Shown: piece after piece, positions 56,124-64,000 of the stretch
Numbering within the stretch: the stretch's first letter is position 1
Layout: each line of letters begins with the position of its first letter
NCBI GenBank assembly: GCA_020081605.1
Contig: JAHREC010000029.1
Span: forward strand, 248,001 to 312,000
DNA: 64,000 nt
Direction: 5' to 3'
Source: Albifimbria verrucaria
Taxonomy: Eukaryota > Ascomycota > Sordariomycetes > Hypocreales > Stachybotryaceae
The notes under the pieces: model-generated
Seen by the model: the letters and a program-made list of their open reading frames with translations, nothing else
What the model was told of the DNA's origin: nothing
The model's database searches: none
Position numbers and translations under genes: made by a program

Positions 56124-56966
56124 CTAATAAAGTTATAAGATTAGTGGGGCTATTAAACAAATATCAGTTGGATTTAATCTAGGTTAGCTACAATCCTATT
56201 CTTCAACTCGAATGCAACCCAATTTGCTCGTGAAGATTTTGGCAACCTTTCCCACCCTCAAGGGCTAGTTCGGGCCATGTATCTACAAGCAAAGGTTAGC
56301 AATTTACCCATGATTCCGTGAAGAGGGTATCATTACTGTAAGATATTTGTGCTACGTCGCCCGATCGCTTGTTTTGACTCGGCACTCTGCTTGACGCCTG
56401 CGAATCTAATGCGTCGGTTCTGCACGTTCGGAACCTTGTCAAAATACTTTCATAGGAGGCACTACATCAACCACCCTTCACCTTGTTCATATTGAACATA
56501 ACACAGTCAGAGAGGGCACGGTATGCTTACTTCACCGAACAAGTCGTGTTCAAGTCGGTAATACATCATCTTGCTACCAAGACAGAAATTGCAGATTGTG
56601 AGATGCGACAGGATCACGTCACACCAATGTGCCATTTTATGATATCACGAAATTATTCGGACCATAGCTAATTCTTATCGATTCGACTAGCTATTCTCCT
56701 GGGACTGTCAAACTGTGAATTAGGCACCTTAACTGGTGATAGTCTAGTCTCCTCAGCTTTGTGTCTCTAGCGCGTTCTTGCTGAGGTCCCCACAATGAGT
56801 CTATTACACGGAAAATAGCATAGAAACATCCATTGGAAATGAGACAGCTTGAGGTGAAATATATTAGCCAAAGGTGCCTAGTTATGGATATGTGACCCCA
56901 CTGAAAGTGGCATCTCGGCTACCCAGCTGTGAATGTAGAGGGCTGCTCACAGTCGCATTGACTGAT
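56124..56966. other. No supported gene
   Basis: Short frames only; nothing coherent on either strand. Confidence 0.4.
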
Positions 56967-57602
56967 TCAATATGCAACGCAAGGGTGGACTGTTGCAAAT
57001 TCGACTAAAATCTGTTGGTCACGTATTTTAAGAATCCTCAGGGTCGTCGTAATGGTTTTCAGAGGATCTTCGCTTATCCAAGCCGAGGTCATTTGAGGAA
57101 TTAGTAGCACATACAATACAGTACAATTTGTTGCGACTGGCAGCCTATCCCGGCCGAAGGGGTACTGGTAACTAATGCGTACAGACAACGCTACATTGTC
57201 ATCCTCATCCCTCCGAGCCTATTCTCTGCGATATTCTATCCGCATACGTTAAAGATTACACAGAACCTTACTTTCTGCCTCTTAGTTAAAATACCTTTAT
57301 AATTGTATTTTCCTGTTCTCTTTTACTCTATGTATGTTCCTATAAGTGATGATATTCTTAATCAATTGGCTTCGAGGCCTTTCTTCAAGTATCAAATATT
57401 CAATCTTCAGTAGCTGAAACAGTAAGTGACCGAATGCAATCATGCCTAGCGTCGAGGTACCAGTCGTGACAAAATCGATAGTCATAGCAGGCTCCGTGAA
57501 CTGGGTTGCGTCTGGAAGGCAGCCATAGAGAAGGTCTCGGATGATAACATCTCTTAAGAAAATGGTATAAGTTGATGCAATAAATTCAACCGCTCTCAGC
57601 AT
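56967..57602 (-). CDS. Two-exon protein, 186 aa, one frame break
   Basis: The ATG at 57602 (MLRAVEFIASTYTIFLRDVI) starts exon 1 (57602-57295). One A is missing in AAAA near 57310; adding it brings the frame to a GTATTT donor. The intron 57294-57219 (76 nt) ends in GAATAG. Exon 2 (57218-56967) begins ARRDEDDNVALSVRISYQYP and ends at TGA; total 187 codons. Exon 1 has a hydrophobic stretch (TSTLGMIAFGHLLFQLLKIE) that may span a membrane. No family. Confidence 0.5.
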
Positions 57603-57960
57603 TTCGTTCGGGATGTATCAATCGTATAGTAAAGGGTATCGCTTCAGTCGGATGGTCCTGTTCTGAATGACGACAGAGGCCGCACGTTACTCGCTTTGCT
57701 GTCCAGTGGCGTGCGGGCCACTTCGGCGTACGAGGCTCTCGGGCTTGGCTGGGGCAGGGTTGTGGTTCGTAGCCCAGTACATGATGTGTTGGCCCTTAAT
57801 CTGGGCTGACACAACATGTATCAGCCTCAATTTTGAGTCAGTACATGATGCGCTGGCTCAGACTCCGGAGATCTATGGTTCTGCTGTGATCACCAATTTC
57901 CCCATATTTCTACGGTAGAGTATAAACACTCCAACAACATATGCACATGGCAGGCGCAGC

Positions 57961-58015
57961 CCGCATTGGGTATCGTTGACGAAAGTTTTCTGCCGACTTT
58001 CGTCAACTTTTGCGG
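57961..58015. repeat. Strong hairpin, 12-bp perfect stem
   Basis: GTTGACGAAAGT at 57975-57986 and ACTTTCGTCAAC at 57996-58007 are perfect complements around a 9-nt loop. CCGCA (57961) and TGCGG (58011) add an outer stem. No gene overlaps it. Confidence 0.75.
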
Positions 58016-58146
58016 AGCATATTTTCTCGAAGCGCGGTCTCAAATTTGATCCAACGAACGGAACTCGTCAGATTCAAATTAGGATTGCAAGAGATTCTCC
58101 ACTAAAGTTCACGCGACGAAGATAGGGAACCGAACATGGGCGGACT

Positions 58147-58220
58147 GTCCACAAAAGGACCATGTCCTAGCATGTAAGCAGGACCGGCAGTCCCATTACG
58201 CTACGACAGTTTTTGTGGAC
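58147..58220. repeat. Inverted repeat GTCCACAAAA/TTTTGTGGAC
   Basis: Perfect 10-bp ends at 58147-58156 and 58211-58220 enclose 54 bp. Both ends are preceded outward by CAGT or GACT-like bases. The element could be a miniature inverted-repeat transposon (MITE) or a solo relic. No clear target-site duplication is seen. Confidence 0.55.
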
Positions 58221-59259
58221 TGGTGTGGGTGGACTGAACAGGGGCCACTGAGCGCGCAGATTTGCTGTTTTGCGTAACAGATAATCGGGAACAGAAACGG
58301 GAATACTCAAAATATGTTCCTACATTTGTTCCCACGTGAAAAAGAATCGTACTAATAGATGAGCACTGGTGCATTTTCATACATAGGCCTCCTTCATCAT
58401 AATGTTGGTTTGCTCCAGATGACTTTTGGGACACACGTGAGTATGTGTGACGCTTCGCCAAAGAAGTGTGACCGAACAAACGAAACATTCACACGAGCAG
58501 TGCGTTTGGCCTTGAGGTGCGATCAATCAAGCCACAAATATGAGCAGGCATTATGCCAGTTAAGTAGGGTCCAGGGGTTTCCGTTATGCAGTACCAGGCG
58601 AAGACGTCGATTCATGACTAATTATGGTTAATATATTATTGGTGGAGTGAATGATGCCGCGGTGAGCGTAGTTTGTATGAACGTCTTATGCAAAATCGTG
58701 TTAGTCCCTGCATTCTGTAATGGAGAACTGATAATGGAGATGATTGGTCTGACCAAATTTTGTGGCTCGTTCCATGCTGGTAATGGTGGCTGAGACGTAC
58801 CAGTATTGCTCGTCTAGTACAGGGCATGTTCCAGTTTCTTGCAAGATGACGTAATCTTCGTGCATTTTACTCCAGTACACCAACTTCGCCGACGAAAACC
58901 GTTCATCCAGCCCTTTCTAGCCCCCATTTCGCCGCCAACAACAATTATGAAGTTTAAAAGAAAGTACGCGGTGTGCACCAGGGCAGCTTCGTACTACACG
59001 TCATTCTGAGGGAAGCCGGATGGCGACAGTTGCGCTCGAATGGTGCATAGCGTTAAACCATTAAATCGTAAGGCCAGTGTCGGATACCAGAAACAAATGT
59101 TATAGTGAGCCATTTAAGGATGATGACGTCAAGCTGTCCAGCCCAAAAGTTATTTTGCTCAATGCCGATTTTTATAGCGCGCGAACGTTCGAGCCCTACA
59201 TTAGAAGCAGACGTCCCGCCCAGCTCCGCGATCAACAGCTTCACCATTGCTATCTTACG

Positions 59260-59526
59260 ATGAATCGAGATGACTTCACTACTTCGAAGACGTCGCCGCA
59301 ATGGACAGGTGATATATGCCTCCGCTGTGAAGCCCAGACAGACGGCGCTAGTTATTGCTCCAGGAGGTGTCAAGTGGCGGAAGAAGCCAAAGCAGACGCA
59401 TGGAGGAAACCTACTTCAGATGTAACAACCACGGACGAAGGGGCATCTGGCACGGCTTATGAAGAGCTGAGAGCGTATAACATTTATTTGGATCAATCAA
59501 AGATGCAGAAAAGGCCGCCACATTAA
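59260..59526 (+). CDS. Ecl1-like zinc-binding protein, 88 aa
   Basis: Fungal Ecl1-type proteins, named after chronological-lifespan extenders, are short and carry CxxC-x(8-12)-YCS-x2-C, followed in filamentous fungi by a C-terminal ELRAY--SFDQSR segment. Here residues 21-41 are ICLRCEAQTDGASYCSRRC with all four Cys, and the end reads EELRAYNIYLDQSKMQKR. The frame is open upstream of the ATG at 59260 but without an ATG. Intact single exon. Role inferred from the family: a nuclear regulator of stress or stationary-phase response. Confidence 0.55.
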   Translation: MNRDDFTTSKTSPQWTGDICLRCEAQTDGASYCSRRCQVAEEAKADAWRKPTSDVTTTDEGASGTAYEELRAYNIYLDQSKMQKRPPH

Positions 59527-60126
59527 TATCTTACTGACCTCGAGTGCTACAAGCAGTTGAGCTATTTCTTCCCTCCTAGGCTATACCTATCATTGGCTCG
59601 TCGAGGCCTGGTGGCAAGACTCGCCCTCGTCTTCCGATTCTCGTACGATGTGCCGCCTAGGCCAAGCGCGGACAACATTTTCTTTCATATGAAAAATAAG
59701 GCCTACAACCTCGCTGGACATATTATGGAGGGCAGCTTAAGGCCTATGCCAGTCACCTCATCCCGCCAGTGACTCCCGGAACGTTACTACGCCATGACAC
59801 AGCTGAACGTCTGGTCCCTGATAAGCGATATTAATACTTTTCGTCAAGGAGCTTCTGCGTTTCGGAATGGTCGAGACTGACCCAAGTTGCAGCGCGATCA
59901 GGCTATTGTACAACTAAGTAAGATCGACCTAAATCGGTCACTGCTTATTCGCAGTATAAGAGTTTAACCTTTGAAGATTGCTCTGTGAATACCAGCTACA
60001 TCAGGAGCCAACAATCCCAGTCTTACTTCGCATCATACCACAGATACTATTGAGGATGAGCTGTCTCTTGAGTTATCAAAGTTATCCCATTTCACCATCA
60101 ACTTTTGAAGCGCAGCTGCCCACACT

Positions 60127-60793
60127 ATGACACAAGTGAATAGCTGGTTCCTAAATGGCAATATCGATGTATTCCAACTCGCAGGAGGTATGGAGTGCAT
60201 CATAGCCAAAGGCAAGGAAGCCTTTGACGCTGGGGACTTTCATTGGGCTGCGGAGCTCCTCAACCATGCCATTTTTGCCGAGCCAGGCAATACAAAGGCA
60301 CAGGAAGCACTCGCGAATACTTACGACCAGCTAGAGTACAGCTCGTAGAATGGGACTTGAGGAACTTCTTCGTCTCCAGAAGCACGGAGCTCCGCACGGG
60401 CAACTTTCGCACAGCAACGCAGACAGCGTCGACCGATGTGATCTGGCAACTCACCCCGAAAATGCTCTTTGACTCTCTCACGATTTAGATCAACCGCCCG
60501 AAGGCCTGATATGGAACGCTTTTCATGGACGTTATTCTGACCGACACTGGGGTTACGTACCGTATCTGACTTTCGAACACCGCTCCCATTTACTCCACGG
60601 CCAAGCAATCGTCCCCTGCCGCAATCATCCTGCCTTGCACCAGCATACAACATCCAGCGTTGGTAACGCATCGCCTCAATCCTCAGGCCTTGGAAAAGAC
60701 ACATCCCAGATTGATAGAGTCAAGAGAAAGTTCATGGTTTTGAACGATCTACTTGACTCCGGCGATATCAACTTCAATATGGTTACACCCTGA
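60127..60793 (+). pseudogene. C-terminal remnant of an alkyl sulfatase
   Basis: Alkyl sulfatases (SdsA1/BDS1 type) split alkyl sulfates and have a metallo-beta-lactamase domain, a dimerisation domain and an SCP2-like C-terminal domain. Only the last two remain: SWFLNGNIDVFQLAGGM, KGKEAFDAGDFHWAAELLNH, EALANTYDQL, then in a second frame RNFFVSRSTELRTGNF and QLTPKMLFDSLTI, and finally LNDLLDSGDINFNMVTP. Stops interrupt it: TAG after EYSS, TAG after SLTI (Gln expected), TGA after NRPKA (Trp expected), TGA after TYRI, plus a frame break at GG near 60358. The metallo-beta-lactamase half is absent upstream. It is clearly dead. Confidence 0.7.
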
Positions 60794-61534
60794 TTCCCTC
60801 CTGGTCCAGTGGCAACGATTTCATCCTTGAACAAGTAAGATTCATGGCAGAAATGGCCGTTTCATTTGATTGTGTAACTGGCTGGCGTGAAGTCAATATC
60901 TAGATTATATGAAAGAAGTAGCAAAATGACAAGTCAAAGAACTAGTATAAATCGCATGAAGCTGCACACGTAGACAAATTACGTCCAACATTATTCTGAT
61001 CAAGGGTTTTGCCTTGGATCGACCTCCTGCAGTACCGCGTAGCCCCAATTATTTTCACCATGATGCCATTACGCTCGCAGCCACTTTGCTGGGACAAACA
61101 CGGGAGCCCAAAGTTCACTTCTTGACGCCTGTTTTGCTAGGAAGCCTCCAATGGATCGTGACTCGGCGGAAATTGTGAGATTGTCGATGCAAAAGACGAA
61201 GTGGATAATCGATTTGAAGTATCGTCTGCCTGGACTTGAGAACAGCACATCTCCACCGACCATAGTGATGCGGATCAGCTTACCGTTCCTCTACGTCTTG
61301 TCGGGTTGGGAGCGATACCCAAGCGAAGCCAATCGGTTCCTTTTGCGCAATGATCCACCTTAGGTGAAAACTCTGATGAGGTACCATATCGTTCCCTCGT
61401 TCTGTCGGGAGAATCAATCTGTGAATATCCTTCCACTTATTCCATCACTTCCTTAGGGCTCGCACTCTCTCAGTACTGTCTCCGCTCAATATCATGCCTC
61501 AAATACGCGCGGAGAGTTGACAATTGGCCCCTAG
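60794..61534. other. No supported gene
   Basis: A 70-codon plus frame (61151-61363) overlaps a 64-codon minus frame (61263-61069). I cannot choose between them and neither matches a family. Confidence 0.3.
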
Positions 61535-62242
61535 TCAATAGGCTGAGCCTGACGACTGACTGTGGTCAAAGTGGGTGGCTAGTGAAGCTTCGGTAGAGGG
61601 CCCAGTGATATTGTAACTGGGTGCCAAATTTGTATTGGTTATATGAGTCCAATCTCGCGTGATATCTGGGAAATCCGGTGGAAGACCATCGACAAAACCC
61701 CAAGTCGGTGCGTTCATTCCAGATCCTGCTACGCTTTCTTCTCGCCAGATGTTCAATGCGTTCGAAGACACGATATCAGGGAAGCGCATTGGGGATTTTG
61801 TGTGATGGGTTGTGGTCGTATCCAGCTGTCTACAACTGTAGAAACAGAGGACGGCGACTTGGCTGAAGGGGTCTGATTTAAGCCCACGACTTCCCAACGC
61901 TTCGCCTCGATTCCATTGTCTTTGAGCAATTTTTCAAGTTCACGGATGTGAGATAACATGCTGGATCTTTCGCGCTCCAATTGCTGAATGTAGCCTCTTC
62001 GTTCGGTACGGCCGGTGACGCGGTCGGTGACGCAGCATTCGAGGTTCACGGCCCCACAGTGTGAACATCCCTCAGGCTGCGCATCACAACGTATCTTGCG
62101 AGCCTATAAGAATGGAGATTAGCTGGCTTGATTGCACTGATTTTTGGCGCGATAGCAGGACTAGCACTTTGCATCTATCACATGCCTGGCTGGTCCGTGA
62201 TTTTAGTTGCGACCGGTGCTTAGAATTAGATTGTTGATACAT
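61535..62242 (-). CDS. Zn2Cys6 fungal transcription factor, 214 aa, one frame break
   Basis: Exon 1 (62242-62168) encodes MYQQSNSKHRSQLKSRTSQA and the first Cys pair (CDRCK). The intron 62167-62104 (64 nt) has GTGCTA and a CTTATAG acceptor with GCTAATC before it. Exon 2 (62103-61535) continues RKIRCDAQPEGCSHC ... LEC, completing a Zn2Cys6 cluster, then the linker and coiled-coil dimerisation helix (RRGYIQQLERERSSMLSHIR). One A is missing in AAAA near 61807; adding it gives 215 codons. The intron inside the zinc cluster is usual for this class. The protein is short and lacks the fungal-specific middle homology region. It is divergent from the 62357 gene across 114 bp and may regulate it. Confidence 0.8.
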
Positions 62243-62356
62243 TGTTTATCGGACGTCAGTTGCAACACGAAGCGCAAAGGGTTGGCGATTGGAGACATCA
62301 GGCTTCTGACTTGATTTGCATCGCACCGTACAGAGACACAGAGTTGACAAAACTGT

Positions 62357-62837
62357 ATGACCCCGCTTTTAGCTGGCCTCTTATCAATTATTTGCTTTTT
62401 GTGCTTTGTATCCGGAGCTTGGTGTCGAACCCGATTGGCACGAGATCAACTGCATGGAACTCGAGACCAGCAGAGCTTCTGCTAGCGCTCACTCGCCACG
62501 ACAGCAATGACGTTGAGGTTCACTCATATTTCCATTATGTGGACAAGTATGGGTTTTCCAGGGACGGATGCCATAAGCACTGGAATGCAATCGCATCGCT
62601 GCCAAGAAAGGTCGTATACGCAAACGCGACGAAGCTTCGGCTCTTGCTTCTCGCGCACAGACCCCGGAGGACCAGAACCGATACTTGGATGTCAAGACAA
62701 ACATGTGGCGCATTCCCGAAAGAGAATTTTCCTTTCAGGTCGGCTTCAGCTCGAGGAACTTCAAGGTTGAGGCGAACGTTACTGTGTCGTACCTGCTGTA
62801 TAGATGTATGAGACTTTGTGTACACCTATCTCCATGA
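62357..62837 (+). CDS. Candidate small secreted protein, frames only partly resolved
   Basis: The ATG at 62357 starts a textbook signal peptide (MTPLLAGLLSIICFLCFVSG). The coding signal then moves between frames: LGVEPDWHEINCMELETSRA, NDVEVHSYFHYVDKYGFSRD, then RIRKRDEASALASRAQTPED and WRIPEREFSFQVGFSSRNFK to a TGA at 62835. The changes are near CC at 62417, AA at 62503 and GG at 62582. A few Cys and charged segments would suit an effector-like protein, but no family is recognised and the frame changes make length and start uncertain. It is divergent from the Zn2Cys6 gene. Confidence 0.4.
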
Positions 62838-63401
62838 TGGAATCAGGTCCTAAGCACCTATCATCGACGCCGAATCCAAATCCTTTGAAGCCTACGCATC
62901 AGAAATAATCAGTTAGAGACCGCCAACACCGATCCTTAAGTACTTGTCATCTTCTTCGATACGCTGTCTAACATGACCTGAGCGTAGATCATTTAACGTC
63001 CCACGCCGCCCAAGTGAAGCGCCCGTGCAAAAACACCGCCTCGTCGGGAGCAGCCCATACCGCATATGTCCCAGAACATTTTCTACGATAAAGGCGCATC
63101 AGCACCCATGGTATCTCTAGTTACACATGCTTAAATCTGGCTAGTGTCAAACAAGACGGGCCCGCAGCTTCAAGCAGCATGACTAGTCTAAATGCCTCCC
63201 TTGTACCTATTCCTGATGGAGGGTTGGGAGTTTAATCCGGTATCTTTTCCCTCAGTCGTAGCATTTCAGGATGTTCAACCTTTTAGTGGTATATCATGTT
63301 GTTAGCCCCTGTTTGCGCGACTTGCACCTATAAGCAATACCTCCTTCGTGGTAGTACGTGCAGTTTTCTTTACCTGTGCACTCGGTTTGTTCTGTTGGAT
63401 G
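62838..63401. other. No supported gene
   Basis: No coherent frame or splice pair found. Confidence 0.4.
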
Positions 63402-63718
63402 CTATTTCAGATCTGAGGTCGGTTTCGGACACACTCCGCAATAGCCGACAGAGTGTTGTTTCTTATTTTTGGAATTTGTGTCTTCCGAGTACTATTTCAG
63501 GATTTACACGTCATAGGTGCTTTAGGTTTTCCAATACATACAATTAGGCTGGCGTTGATAATATCCAGCTGTTCATGAACCCTAACACGTGCGCGATCAT
63601 CCATGCAGCGCAAATCACGCAAGATAGTTCCCAACGTACTATCCTCCATCACTGCAGTCTTGATTTCTCGCTGGTACGTTCGCATCCGAAGGTGAGGAGG
63701 ATCCGTACCTAAACCCAT
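63402..63718 (-). CDS. Small two-exon protein, 88 aa
   Basis: The ATG is at 63718 (MGLGTDPPHLRMRTYQREIK). Exon 1 is 63718-63542; the intron 63541-63492 (50 nt) has GTATGT and GAAATAG; exon 2 is 63491-63402. The phase is 0 and total 89 codons with no break. Exon 1 is helical and charged (TILRDLRCMDDRARVRVHEQ); exon 2 ends GYCGVCPKPTSDLK with a CxxC pair. No family. The region 63719-64000 upstream shows no other gene. Confidence 0.55.
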
Positions 63719-64000
63719 GCCGTCATGAGTTTTAGATATGCAGTGAAAATGGAGTTATGCTGTTCGGTGTGATACTCTGAGCTTTGAACGAAGTAGGCAG
63801 ATGCACCGATCTCGCTAGCAGTCGTTGTAGAAGCCAGGCGAAACACGATCGCGACACAATCATGTCGTAGCTGAGCTATACTTATAGACAGGTCATAATG
63901 TAGTGGTCATAACCACATGTTGTCAGAAGCTGACAGGAGAATGTGCTATTAGCCAATCTTACGTGGCTCATGCCTGCAACGCGGGCAAATGAGAGGCCAC

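Larger units (their letters stand above)
57603..59259. other. Gene-poor stretch with two inverted repeats
   Basis: A plus-strand frame at 57667-57918 and others at 58201-58631 are open but not coherent. Two related 35-bp stretches (CAGTACATGATG-G-TGGC) lie at about 57775 and 57838. The inverted repeats are listed separately. Confidence 0.35.

Noticed and set aside
62242..62811. Single 189-codon plus frame
   Set aside because: It has no ATG and changes in character several times; the coding signal moves between frames and a signal peptide starts at 62357.
1..64000. CRISPR array, ribosome binding sites or operons
   Set aside because: The window is eukaryotic: introns, TATA boxes and fungal families. 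No array of spaced identical repeats is present.

Overview
The window is nuclear DNA of a filamentous ascomycete (Pezizomycotina; Sordariomycetes/Hypocreales is my guess, not shown). The evidence is short genes with 44-80 nt introns (GTATGT/GTAAGT donors, CTAAC/CTGAC branch points), TATA boxes 60-165 nt upstream of ATGs, and fungal families: an LaeA-like methyltransferase, GH16 glucanase, F-box and F-box/ankyrin proteins, a 2EXR protein, a Zn2Cys6 regulator, a PCL-type cyclin and an Ecl1-like protein. There is no ribosomal, tRNA or housekeeping block. Most genes are unrecognised and look lineage-restricted, as in an accessory or subtelomere-like region.

Many genes are interrupted by single-base frame breaks, nearly all at runs of 2-6 identical bases. 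When each break is allowed one base, every exon phase closes exactly; in the 1180-residue gene at 5734-9419, three breaks and three introns all agree. This looks mainly like homopolymer indel error in the assembly. True decay is also present: in-frame stops, 5'-truncated genes, and a C-to-T/G-to-A mutated copy of part of the asparaginase gene.

Layout. 1-9.4 kb: small unknown genes and one very long unknown minus-strand gene. 9.9-20.5 kb: seven co-oriented plus-strand genes without known homologues, four encoding membrane proteins. 20.8-26.8 kb: a coiled-coil protein, a zinc-finger/SANT regulator and acidic or helical unknowns. 27.6-35.4 kb: secreted asparaginase, an internally repeated protein, a protein shaped like a viral Rep endonuclease domain, the methyltransferase, and GH16. 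35.7-36.2 kb: AT-rich relic. 36.4-42.0 kb: six minus-strand genes led by an F-box protein. 42.5-51.5 kb: cyclin, RING-like protein, four-helix membrane protein, coiled-coil proteins and a decayed tandem repeat. 52.3-64 kb: F-box/ankyrin gene facing a 2EXR gene, then truncated FAD-oxidase and alkyl-sulfatase remnants, an Ecl1-like gene, and a Zn2Cys6 regulator divergent from a candidate secreted protein.

No biosynthetic pathway can be assembled from these genes. The candidates for something new are the co-oriented 10-20 kb array, the Rep-like gene, and the divergent regulator/secreted pair.
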